From NCBI RefSeq assembly GCF_001282685.1, contig NZ_LN875034.1, forward strand, positions 436,157 through 500,156: a stretch of DNA of 64,000 nucleotides. The letters run 5' to 3'. The notes beneath the pieces were generated by a model that did not search any database, was not told the DNA's origin, and worked only from the letters and a program-made list of their open reading frames with translations. Positions within the stretch are counted from its first letter, which is position 1. Every line of letters starts with the position of its first letter. This document shows, piece after piece, positions 49,701 through 56,567 of this stretch. The translations under genes were made by a program, and so were the position numbers. This stretch comes from Niameybacter massiliensis. GTDB lineage: Bacteria > Bacillota > Clostridia > Lachnospirales > Cellulosilyticaceae.

Positions 49701-51040
49701 AAGTTGTAGTGGTGCAAGATTCTTTAGGAAAAGGCAATAACTATGATGTACTTGCTAAGAACTTAGTGAAGTTTAATAAGTTAATTGCTAACAGACCTTA
49801 CTATGTGCGTATTAAAGCAAGAGTTATTTTAACAGATACACAATCTAAACGCTCTATTAGCAAAGAGTCTGCGTACTCGACTTGGGTACGTATCTTTACC
49901 AAGACAAGTGGTGGGGAATATGATGGTGGAGAAAATGATAACATTGTCACTTATCCAGATGCCATAGAAGAAGAATTTAAAAATGGTGAGTGGACTTTAG
50001 AAATTGTAGATGCACAAAAAATCATCGGTGAGATCAAAGCCTCTAAAGACTACTTCTATACCATTACAATGAAAAAGTATAATAATCGCTATGAAGCTCA
50101 TTTAAGACGTATCAAGATTCCAGTCTCAGTGATGCAAGCACTTGCGACAAGTCGTATGGAGCTTAAAATAGAAACTGAAATAGGGATTTATGAGATTCCA
50201 GCACAAGCCATGAGCTACTATATAGATAAGGCAAATGCTAAAGATATGGTTCAACTTGAACTTGAAACACTTCTTGCATATGACTTAAGGAATATTGCTA
50301 TGCCATTCCCATATAGCATTGATAAGGCAGAGAAGTTAAGTGTTAAACTACAAAGTAAGGTCCTTACTAAAGCACCACTTGAACGTTTTGATAGCAGGGT
50401 TAAGGTAGCACTTAAACTAGATACAGCTAATATGTATCAGACACAAACACTGAAGACTTATACTTATGATTATAGTTATGGTGGATGGCTTGCAAATGAG
50501 CATAAGATTGATACAAGAGTAGATGCAACTTATGCGGTATATTCTACAGCAAGTACAGGGATTTATACGTTACAACGCATTATTAATTATACAGATTATC
50601 GTCACACCAATGCTGCTATGGATCAGCTCTTATCAAGATACAATATAGAAGCATTAGGCAATAAATATGGCAAAAATACATCTGTCAATAGTGATCAGAT
50701 GATTAATCTGATTTTAGGTATTGCACAAGGCTATACAGATATTAATATGGATGCTGACGTTGTACAAAATAGAAAAAAAGCATCTGCAGCAAATATCTAT
50801 ACAGAAGCTAGACCTGGAACAGTTACTCAAGAACAAGCACTGCATGCTGTTGTAAGACTTTATGAGATGACTTCAGGTAATAGAGTAAAAGCTTCTAGTG
50901 TAAGTGTGAGAGGTGTAAGCCAAGTTTATAAAGAAGGTGTACAAAAGGCTTATGCATTAGGAATAGTTAATGATGTAGCACCACAACAAACAGTAACATA
51001 TGGAGAATTAGCAGAACTTATTGTAATGGTTCTTCCATAA
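46742..51040 (+). CDS. Giant secreted protein with Fn3-like repeats and SLH-like C-terminus (1432 aa)
   Basis: Begins with a signal peptide (h-region WLAWLMICIMLIQIM) and continues as an extracellular protein. Fn3-like modules are visible, for example LQLESYTDTEVTVSWKYN with ITGLFPQTTYNIWLKAKQ (about 815-925) and an adjacent one starting APHIPTGLGP. The C-terminal 200 residues contain SLH-like pieces (VYKEGVQKAYALGIVND). The architecture parallels the preceding gene, so the two are tandem paralogues or partners. AGGAGG overlaps the upstream stop. A perfect hairpin lies within the signal-peptide codons (46772-46800). Confidence 0.8.
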   Translation: MRKSKWLAWLMICIMLIQIMPVQLLANSQNHVTTLQLTNDKITHVTDKDNTEKITPSIGLVWNKPTPADPVGKPDTVMGQTHETTHYQIELYDYANKKTYLSKFIEDPAPTKLDDSMSQRLENIDFGYNKVNVFQGEHYYIENGTFYRGTVFGKHYHKITDGETIRADLAPDSPGIPASLYFLTDFNTKLYDSSEGMELEWEYIPGADYTIYYVAADKKTKQEILGIDQSSGNIPHSKITVTDEMAQEFIVQSSGKTKVRYVLKDLKPKQIYSMFVEVTGFSKDPSGQGFERIQKNTYTDERGPKVVQGIPGIDIDIYNVGKDEIEIYWGPIAWAELGGNLQGVKVYARQDGGEQHLVAEKSVSSGGNLISIILDEPEKATYYQVGFIIDGKEILSREKLYVPLDLRLQPLNPKIPKPYGKNLDITSTKNEYLVTGDTIGLEDPDFINHTFHGKVDKETTIQVVWDAPHKQEEGQKNEIDYDLSYDIWVSDNLKTLQNNSKLEPVEKDLKIRQGNLKQLITHPEDTSKVIGMRTTLTQYVDKLGIVQPIKSNNAYYIKIVAKRAYGDQYAISQPTYVSINLDKNGNISVPPVIGKPPLRIQKEGVTQTSVTIEWRTVWYEILAKDLSLYDDDKDEQVLAEIGSTKVYTSKTPTLIKPLIHFKFKENWEEHILLTEDDVKQVKNNVTEAAFNEDYYNRKIELEDDVKYELKVLPYSQVEAVLEKDQSIENWVATTQKDNEEGWSDIDPTEGTQDDRGLIWKQYSVGNLEPNTRYVVMLRAYRTLDTGEKLMQSFPSYIIATTLTDYEGPEPIPTVPTLQLESYTDTEVTVSWKYNKDFEYELVYSTKDKPDEAIKWDFVISDNQSDKDYVPDGEKAVVTITGLFPQTTYNIWLKAKQKKGTEESAWSNPVTVKTKDLQAPHIPTGLGPAASQSLQDINLDFAPLGPDYITVEWTKDHNDTGTQQEGNIQKAYEYDLEFADNVEFLDSQVVVVQDSLGKGNNYDVLAKNLVKFNKLIANRPYYVRIKARVILTDTQSKRSISKESAYSTWVRIFTKTSGGEYDGGENDNIVTYPDAIEEEFKNGEWTLEIVDAQKIIGEIKASKDYFYTITMKKYNNRYEAHLRRIKIPVSVMQALATSRMELKIETEIGIYEIPAQAMSYYIDKANAKDMVQLELETLLAYDLRNIAMPFPYSIDKAEKLSVKLQSKVLTKAPLERFDSRVKVALKLDTANMYQTQTLKTYTYDYSYGGWLANEHKIDTRVDATYAVYSTASTGIYTLQRIINYTDYRHTNAAMDQLLSRYNIEALGNKYGKNTSVNSDQMINLILGIAQGYTDINMDADVVQNRKKASAANIYTEARPGTVTQEQALHAVVRLYEMTSGNRVKASSVSVRGVSQVYKEGVQKAYALGIVNDVAPQQTVTYGELAELIVMVLP
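46772..46800 (+). other. Perfect 13-bp hairpin inside a signal-peptide coding region
   Basis: ATGATCTGTATCA and its exact complement flank a 3-nt loop, 30 nt after the start codon of the second giant protein. It encodes the hydrophobic MICIMLIQI part of the signal. In mRNA it would be a stable stem at the very beginning of the reading frame. Confidence 0.6.
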
Positions 51041-51056
51041 GTTGAATAAAGTTATA

Positions 51057-51100
51057 AAAAAGTCTCCATACTCTTAGAAAATAAGAGGAGGAGGCTTTTT
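51057..51100 (+). terminator. Terminator of the giant-protein operon, overlapping a ribosome site
   Basis: AAAAAGTCTCC pairs with GGAGGCTTTTT, with an inner CTCTT/AAGAG stem, and ends in a T run. The 3' arm contains the AGGAGGAGG that would serve the 28-aa frame starting at 51102. Confidence 0.7.
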
Positions 51101-51101
51101 T

Positions 51102-51188
51102 ATGTATGATAAGAAAAATATTACGGTAATCCTTATTACCTTTGTAATATGTACGATTTGCATCATTGGATTAGAATTGATGTTCTAG
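51102..51188 (+). CDS. Possible 28-aa single-helix membrane peptide
   Basis: A 28-codon frame, MYDKKNITVILITFVICTIC and eight more residues, begins 7 bp after a very strong AGGAGGAGG. The peptide is one hydrophobic helix with a short polar start, like many real small membrane proteins. The ribosome site is inside a terminator stem, so only read-through or a separate promoter would express it. It precedes spoIID by 73 bp. Confidence 0.4.
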   Translation: MYDKKNITVILITFVICTICIIGLELMF

Positions 51189-51193
51189 ATAGA

Positions 51194-51222
51194 GGCATAA
51201 ACTTGTCTACCTTTCATATAAT
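51194..51222 (+). promoter_or_regulatory. Possible sigma-E-type promoter of spoIID
   Basis: GGCATAAA and CATATAAT are separated by 13 bp and resemble the mother-cell sigma-E consensus (-35 with an ATA core, -10 CATAnnnT). They lie 40 bp before the spoIID start. spoIID is a sigma-E gene in Bacillus, which supports the reading. Confidence 0.35.
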
Positions 51223-51261
51223 GTAATACAGGATTAAAGATAGAGATACGGGAGGACAAGC

Positions 51262-52167
51262 ATGAAACAGATAGGAGCATGGTGCCTACTATTATTAGGA
51301 ATGTTGATTGGTATACCTTCATTAGTGGTTTATATGGGGGGACATTATAGTACAGAATTATTACAGAGTGTAAAAGGTATAAGTGAGCAAGATAAGAGCA
51401 AAGACGAAGAGTTGGCTAAACAAAAGGACGAGCTTATTGGAGCTATTGCAAAGATTGCTTCGCCTACAGAATCAGAGGAAGCATTAAAAGCCTATGCTGT
51501 TATGCTAAGAACTTATAGGCTTAGAAGACAGTTAGGTATTGTAAGCCAAGGATCATTAAACTATATGACAGTCGATGAAATGAAAGAAACTTGGGGTAAA
51601 AGTTATACGACCTATTATAATAAACTAAAAAAAGCAGTTGAAGATACAGCTAACGAAGTCATTTATTGTGGCAATGAATTGATCGAGCCTATTTATCATA
51701 ATGAGAGTGCTGGCTGGACAAGAAATGCAAATGCAATTTATAAACAAGATATTCCTTATCTACAACCCGTTGAGAGTGGTCTTGATACAGTAGAAGAAAG
51801 TTTTAACTTTACACAAGATGAATTTGTCAAACGTTTACAAGAGGCATATAGTCATCTGTCCTTACAAGCAGAGGCCTTATCACAACAAATTCAAGTAGTA
51901 TCAAAGGACCAAGCAGGTTACATAGAAAGTTTGCAGATTGGGAATCTATTGATAGAGGGAGAGACACTAAGAAAGATACTTGATTTACCATCTTCTTGCT
52001 TTACAGTTGTACAAAGTGCAGATACTATTACTTTTAATGTAAAAGGTGTAGGACATGGTATAGGACTCAGCCAACATGGAGCGAACGAAATGGCAAAACA
52101 AGGCGCAACTTATAAGGAAATTCTAGGTTACTACTATACAGGTATAGAAGTTAAGGTTAATAATTAA
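51262..52167 (+). CDS. spoIID: Stage II sporulation protein D
   Basis: 301 aa. One N-terminal membrane anchor (about 5-27) is followed by a peptidoglycan lytic transglycosylase domain facing the space between the spore membranes. EEALKAYAVMLRTYRL contains the family's catalytic Glu region, IYHNESAGWTRNAN and DIPYLQPVES follow, and the C-terminal GVGHGIGLSQHGANEMAKQG is the SpoIID hallmark. With SpoIIM and SpoIIP it drives engulfment of the forespore. GGGAGGA precedes the ATG. spoIIQ, spoIIID and mbl follow, as in Bacillus. Confidence 0.93.
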   Translation: MKQIGAWCLLLLGMLIGIPSLVVYMGGHYSTELLQSVKGISEQDKSKDEELAKQKDELIGAIAKIASPTESEEALKAYAVMLRTYRLRRQLGIVSQGSLNYMTVDEMKETWGKSYTTYYNKLKKAVEDTANEVIYCGNELIEPIYHNESAGWTRNANAIYKQDIPYLQPVESGLDTVEESFNFTQDEFVKRLQEAYSHLSLQAEALSQQIQVVSKDQAGYIESLQIGNLLIEGETLRKILDLPSSCFTVVQSADTITFNVKGVGHGIGLSQHGANEMAKQGATYKEILGYYYTGIEVKVNN

Positions 52168-52236
52168 AAATTTTTAATAGTATGTGAATAAAAGCCTATT
52201 ACTCTGGCGACAATGTAGACGTCGGAGGTGTAAAGG

Positions 52237-53136
52237 ATGAACAAACTTAAAGACTTTACAAAAAAATATGGTTTTTATTTAGCAGTAGGACTTGTAAGTG
52301 TAAGTGCTATTGTGGCTGCTGTTGTACTTTCAAACAATACAACAACAGTAGAAAGTGAAAATGGAGCATATGTAGAAGATGTTACAAATGGTATGCTAGA
52401 AGGAACAGAAAATGAAATGGGAGATGTAGAAATCTTACCAGAAGATGAAGTAGCAACTAATGAAGAAGCTATTTCAGAAGAAGCTGTATCTGATAGCGTA
52501 GCTACAGACACTACAGATGTAGATGTTGCTGTTGATGAAAACAATCAAACAGAATCAGCAGATGCAATTGTAGAAGATGAAATGGCTGTTGAAACATTTA
52601 GCTCTACAACAGCAGATCCAAATGAAGGACCTTTCTTCGCAGATGGTGATACAATGTTATGGCCTGTAGAAGGTAATATTATTGTACCATTTAGAGATGA
52701 TAGTACAAAACATTGGTATAGTACAGCGTTAGAACAAACAATGCGTACTTATGGTGTTTGTATCAGTGCTTCAGAAGGTGAATCTATTAAAGCTCCAGCT
52801 AAAGGTATTATTGTAGACATTATTGATGATGCAACAACACTTGATAGTATGAAACTTATTGGTAATGTAGGTCGTGTTATTGTTATTGACCACGGTAATG
52901 GATATACATCAGAAATCGGTATCCAAGGTGGTAAAGCTGACAAAGACTTATTAGGACAAACAGTAGATGCTATGCAAGTAATTGGTACAACAGGAAGTGC
53001 AACTGGTCCATTTGCTGACCTTGGTTGCAATGTATATTTACAAGTTAAACACAATGATGAAATTGTAGATCCTACATCTATTTTAGGCTACCATGAATCA
53101 GTAGCAGGTGTAGATATGGGTCATATTGCAGACTAA
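52237..53136 (+). CDS. spoIIQ: SpoIIQ-like M23/LytM-fold protein with degenerate active site
   Basis: 299 aa. An N-terminal membrane anchor (about 14-31), an acidic linker rich in Glu, Val and Asp (about 38-125) and a C-terminal M23 domain (about 140-290). The domain keeps the fold marks MLWPVEGNIIVPF, KAPAKGIIVDI, IDHGNGYTSEIG and VDPTSIL. The zinc residues are lost: the usual HxGxD is TYGVCIS, and HxH is NVYLQV. This resembles Bacillus SpoIIQ, which bridges to SpoIIIAH without enzymatic activity. It lies between spoIID and spoIIID. Confidence 0.85.
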   Translation: MNKLKDFTKKYGFYLAVGLVSVSAIVAAVVLSNNTTTVESENGAYVEDVTNGMLEGTENEMGDVEILPEDEVATNEEAISEEAVSDSVATDTTDVDVAVDENNQTESADAIVEDEMAVETFSSTTADPNEGPFFADGDTMLWPVEGNIIVPFRDDSTKHWYSTALEQTMRTYGVCISASEGESIKAPAKGIIVDIIDDATTLDSMKLIGNVGRVIVIDHGNGYTSEIGIQGGKADKDLLGQTVDAMQVIGTTGSATGPFADLGCNVYLQVKHNDEIVDPTSILGYHESVAGVDMGHIAD

Positions 53137-53151
53137 GTTTGCATAGAATAG

Positions 53152-53178
53152 GAGGTTGCCAAAGGCAGCCTCTTTTTT
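53152..53178 (+). terminator. Terminator after spoIIQ
   Basis: GAGGTTGCC pairs with GGCAGCCTC around AAA and is followed by TTTTTT. Confidence 0.9.
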
Positions 53179-53191
53179 GTGTGGGAAGAGG

Positions 53192-53281
53192 GAAGTGAAG
53201 TCGAAGTGATAGAAAATATTCTTCCAGCTTTACCTTCGTGAAAAAGCTTACAGAATGTTTTCTATCACTTCTTTTCACTTC
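53192..53281. repeat. Long nested hairpin (region D)
   Basis: In the 281-bp gap between spoIIQ and the convergent 3D-domain gene, GAAGTGAA, then GAAGTGATAGAAAATATTCT, pair with AGAATGTTTTCTATCACTTC and TTCACTTC. An inner AGCTTT/AAAGCT stem and the loop ACCTTCGTGA complete it. The stems are almost perfect over 90 nt. The remaining 53282-53417 shows no gene. The build resembles regions A, B and C, though the sequence differs. Confidence 0.6.
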
Positions 53282-53417
53282 AGCTAGACAGCAAGAAAAT
53301 GCTACTGCTTTGGACAATGCAGGGGTGGGAAGAAGATGGGTAATTGCTCATACTTCCCTAATTGCAGTTAGGCATTCAAGGCAAGATAGCTACTATGAGG
53401 ATGAAGAAAAGGGGGGG

Positions 53418-54035
53418 TTAAGAATGGTGAGGAAGCTTGTAGAGGGCTTTAGTATAGATGATGCCAAGGGCGTTGGTGCGATCGAAGTATTGGGCATCAC
53501 TTTCACCGGGGTTGCGTTTTACATAGACATCTACTTTAATGGTATTGTCATTAATCCGTTTAATGGCACCACCGCGGTCATCGACAATGAAGGTATCGGT
53601 TGATACATCTTGAGGAAGATTTTTGATGATAAATGATGTACCGAATGGAATATCTTGTGGGGCAGCTAGCGAGCCTATTTGAAGTGGGGCACCTATGGCA
53701 TTGCGTTCTGCATAGCCACCATTTTCACAAGCTAGGCCTGTGTAGAAGGACACACGTACATTAATAAGATGGTAGTTACTTGTATCTAGGGAAGGATGAG
53801 CCATGTAGATTTCCATCGGAATATTAATAATATCTGGGAAACTATGATCTTCGGAATTGGCATTATAAAATGAAAAGAAGGTTGGTTCATGCATATCAAA
53901 TGTTGTAAGTATAGAATTTGCTTCTATGGTTTCTGAAGGTATTAAATAAGATATGAGAATAAGAGCTACAATGAGCCCTAAAAAGGTTCCGGTTCCTAAA
54001 GAAGCAAATAATTCTTTTTTTGTGAGCAATCGCAT
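53418..54035 (-). CDS. Membrane-anchored 3D-domain protein
   Basis: 205 aa. An N-terminal membrane helix (about 12-31) is followed by an extracytoplasmic 3D (Asp-Asp-Asp) domain. VRVSFYTGLACENGGY (about 93-108), IPFGTSFIIKNLP, FIVDDRGGAIK and IKVDVYVK supply the double-psi beta-barrel and the three Asp residues. This domain occurs in MltA-like lytic transglycosylases, Rpf-like and spore cortex proteins. A role in peptidoglycan remodelling, perhaps during sporulation given the neighbours, is inferred. Read on the strand opposite to spoIIQ and spoIIID. Confidence 0.8.
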   Translation of the reverse strand: MRLLTKKELFASLGTGTFLGLIVALILISYLIPSETIEANSILTTFDMHEPTFFSFYNANSEDHSFPDIINIPMEIYMAHPSLDTSNYHLINVRVSFYTGLACENGGYAERNAIGAPLQIGSLAAPQDIPFGTSFIIKNLPQDVSTDTFIVDDRGGAIKRINDNTIKVDVYVKRNPGESDAQYFDRTNALGIIYTKALYKLPHHS

Positions 54036-54196
54036 AGATAAACTTCCTTTGCTAAAAATAAATATAAACTTGAGTTAAATTATATAATTAAAATATATTT
54101 TTTGTCAAAAACCTTGTCCTTAATTAAGTTTTGAGAATAAAGAGGGACTTCTTAGCATATTTATTAATCAAGAGTTGTGTTAAGGGGGGCCTTTTC

Positions 54197-54451
54197 TTGA
54201 AACCTTATATCGAAGAAAGAGCCATTGAAGCTGCAAAATTTATTATCAATTCTAACGCTACAGTAAGGGAAACGGCCAAAAAATTTGGTATCAGTAAAAG
54301 TACAGTTCATAAAGATGTTACAGAACGATTAGAAAAAATTAATCCAAAACTTGCCATGGAAGCTAGGAAAGTTTTAGAGCTCAACAAAGCTGAAAGACAC
54401 TTAAGAGGTGGCCTAGCAACAAAAGAAAAATACTCAGGATTAATGAAATAG
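54197..54451 (+). CDS. spoIIID: Stage III sporulation transcription factor SpoIIID
   Basis: 84 aa from a TTG at 54197, set by the AAGGGGGG 8 bp upstream and by the family start (M)KPYIEERAIEAAKFI; a longer frame from 54131 is not supported. A helix-turn-helix, TVRETAKKFGISKSTVHKDVTERL, fills residues about 21-44, and HLRGGLATKEKY is the conserved basic tail that also contacts DNA. SpoIIID switches many sigma-E genes on or off in the mother cell. A strong terminator follows, then about 1 kb of non-coding DNA before mbl. Confidence 0.95.
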   Translation: MKPYIEERAIEAAKFIINSNATVRETAKKFGISKSTVHKDVTERLEKINPKLAMEARKVLELNKAERHLRGGLATKEKYSGLMK

Positions 54452-54466
54452 ATGAGTGATAGAGGT

Positions 54467-54507
54467 GAAGGCTGTTACACTTTCAAATAGGAGTGTAGCA
54501 GCCTTTA
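54467..54507 (+). terminator. Terminator after spoIIID
   Basis: AAGGCTGTTACACT pairs with AGTGTAGCAGCCTT across a 10-nt loop and leads into a T-rich stretch. Confidence 0.88.
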
Positions 54508-54558
54508 CTGTTTTGGGCCTTAATTTCGAAAAGGATGATTAAATAAATATTTTATAGA

Positions 54559-55049
54559 GTGAGGGTGTGCTTATATTTAGTCTACTTGCGTGAGTTAGCT
54601 AGGTGGATTCTCCTCCACCTGCTACACTCCGCTTTCAGAGAAATGTAACTCATTTAAAAATAATAACGGTGTGAACTCGCTACGCTCAAACAGCACACCT
54701 AAAACCATTATTTTTTTATTTCGTACATTTCTTATCTGAAAGCTACGTAGGCAGGTTCCGAAGAACGCCCCTATCCAGCTCACTGAATCAAGTTTACGAA
54801 TATGCCTCCCTCACTTTGTGGACTGCGCCGGCGGAGAGATTACTAAACTGCATGTAGCTTATATTCTAAGTCCATCCTCGAAAAAAGCTCCATGGAGGTC
54901 ACCCACGCATCACCGCTCTTTTCTACTCAGAAAGGTAAGCTTTCACTTCCAGTGACATGCCGAAGAAAAAACGTGGAGTGTAGCAGGTGAAGGAGAATAC
55001 CCGCAGCCACCTCGCTTGGTTAGACATGTAGTAATATGCACAACCTCAC
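54559..55049. repeat. Element with about 72-bp terminal inverted repeats (region B)
   Basis: 54559-54630 and the complement of 54975-55049 start GTGAGGxTGTGC and end ATTCTCCTyCACCTGCTACA plus CTCC; 23 of the last 24 bases agree. Inside the left part lies a nested hairpin (54632-54742): CTTTCAGA/TCTGAAAG, AAATGTA/TACATTT, AAAAATAAT/ATTATTTTT and GGTGTG/CACACC around the loop AACTCGCTACGCTCAAACAG. No transposase or other gene is present. It looks like a MITE-type element or a very large structured RNA. It lies between spoIIID and mbl, where Bacillus has only a short gap. Confidence 0.65.
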
Positions 55050-55219
55050 TCAGTAGATGGCAGTGATAGGTAAGAAGAGGGTGGAAGCTTTTCAAAGGTG
55101 GTGTAGGAGAGTATAGGCGTGATTTCACGAAAGTATGTCTCTTTTCCCTCAGGCGGAAGAGTTTGCTAAGTGAGGTACTGTAAGTAGACATTGTATGAGA
55201 ACTTTTCCACAGACTTTTT

Positions 55220-55330
55220 AGAGAGGCTTAGTGAATGGAATCAAACTGGTTTTAGGGAAATGTTTGAAGAAAAGTGAACTTCTCTTCTGAGTTTTGACCG
55301 TTAGTTTGATGAAATGAACTTAGCATCTCT
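55220..55330. repeat. Additional 111-nt imperfect palindrome upstream of mbl
   Basis: AGAGAGGCTTAGTGAATGGAAT leads a left arm whose imperfect complement ends at 55330 (ATCAAACT/AGTTTGAT and GCTTAGT/ACTTAGC are the best blocks). The stretch 55050-55219 also has a CGTGatttCACG stem. From 55331 to 55553 I see only a likely promoter area and the AAAGGAGAA site of mbl. Confidence 0.45.
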
Positions 55331-55553
55331 TAAAGGCGAGGACTAGAAGTTGGAATACAATAAGCTTACCTATATGTCCTCAGCTTATTAAACTGTAATT
55401 TTTTTATAAAAAGTACATATAAATCTTAGGTGTGTTATAAGCTAGTTATGACATGATGAATAAAGTAAATATTTTGCATTAAATGTAGGATTGAGTTATA
55501 ATTAAAGTAATTTTATGGTGAAAAATGACAACAGGTAAAGGAGAACGCTATAT

Positions 55554-56567
55554 ATGTTTGGAAGAGGAGCCGACATAGGGATCGATTTAGGAACAGCTTC
55601 TGTTCTTATTTATATAAAAGGTCAAGGGATTGTGCTACAAGAGCCATCTATTGTAGCCATTAATAATAAATCAGGTGAAGTGATTGCTGTGGGAGAAGAA
55701 GCAAGAGCTATGCTTGGGCGTACGCCACAAAATATTACGGCTATCAGACCATTAAGGCGTGGGGTTATTGATGATTATGAAGCCACAGAAAAAATGCTTA
55801 AATATTTTATTCATAAAGCAATAGGTCCAAGACTTATTAAACCTCGTATTGCGGTATGTGTACCTAGTGGGGTTACAGAGGTAGAAAAGCGTGCAGTAGA
55901 GGATGCGACTAGACAAGCAGGTGCTAGGAAAGTTGATATCATTGAAGAGCCTATTGCAGCAGCTATTGGTGCTGGTATTGATATTAGTAGACCATGTGGG
56001 AGTATGATTGTAGATATTGGTGGTGGGACAGCTGATATTGCAGTTATTTCTTTAGGTGGTGCAGTTGTAAATAAATCTATCAAAGTTGCTGGGGACAATT
56101 TTGATGAAGCGATTATGACTTATTTACGTAAAAAACATGGGATGTTAATTGGTGAGAGAACAGCAGAAGAGATTAAAAAGAACATTGGAACAGCTTATAC
56201 AAGAGACTTCCCTGTTGAAATGACAGCTAAAGGACGTAACTTAGTTTCTGGGCTTCCAAAAAATATTGTGCTTTCTTCAGATGAGATACAAGAGGCCTTA
56301 GCTGGACCAATTGATGAGATTGTATGGGCAGTACGTGACGTACTTGAGACTACGCCTCCAGAACTTGCTGCCGATATATCAGATAGAGGCATTGTTTTAA
56401 CAGGCGGTGGCAGCCTTATCTATGGATTAGACAAACTTATTGCCGAGAGAGTAGGGATCAATGCTGTGATTGCAGATGAAGCTATTTCTTGTGTTGCAGT
56501 TGGAACAGGTCTATTTGTAGAATACAAGTACTCTAGAAAAAACAGAAGGAGAAATGCATATGATTAG
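55554..56567 (+). CDS. mbl: MreB-family rod-shape protein (Mbl)
   Basis: 337 aa of the actin fold. Phosphate-1 is IGIDLGTASVLIYIKGQG, phosphate-2 MIVDIGGGTADIAVISLGG, and the adenosine motif GIVLTGGGSLIYGLD. It forms membrane-associated filaments that guide side-wall synthesis. The name Mbl rather than MreB is chosen from position: spoIIID-mbl-flgF/flgG is the Bacillus order, and mreC/mreD are not adjacent. The end overlaps flgF by 8 bp, so cell-shape and flagellar genes share a transcript. Confidence 0.93.
   Translation: MFGRGADIGIDLGTASVLIYIKGQGIVLQEPSIVAINNKSGEVIAVGEEARAMLGRTPQNITAIRPLRRGVIDDYEATEKMLKYFIHKAIGPRLIKPRIAVCVPSGVTEVEKRAVEDATRQAGARKVDIIEEPIAAAIGAGIDISRPCGSMIVDIGGGTADIAVISLGGAVVNKSIKVAGDNFDEAIMTYLRKKHGMLIGERTAEEIKKNIGTAYTRDFPVEMTAKGRNLVSGLPKNIVLSSDEIQEALAGPIDEIVWAVRDVLETTPPELAADISDRGIVLTGGGSLIYGLDKLIAERVGINAVIADEAISCVAVGTGLFVEYKYSRKNRRRNAYD

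Noticed and set aside
53238-53603. A 121-codon plus-strand frame across the end of the 3D-domain gene
   Set aside because: It is antisense to a clear 3D-domain protein, starts inside a palindrome, and has no recognisable product.
54943-55191. An 82-codon minus-strand frame in the spoIIID-mbl gap
   Set aside because: It runs through the inverted repeats, lacks a ribosome site and has random-looking composition.
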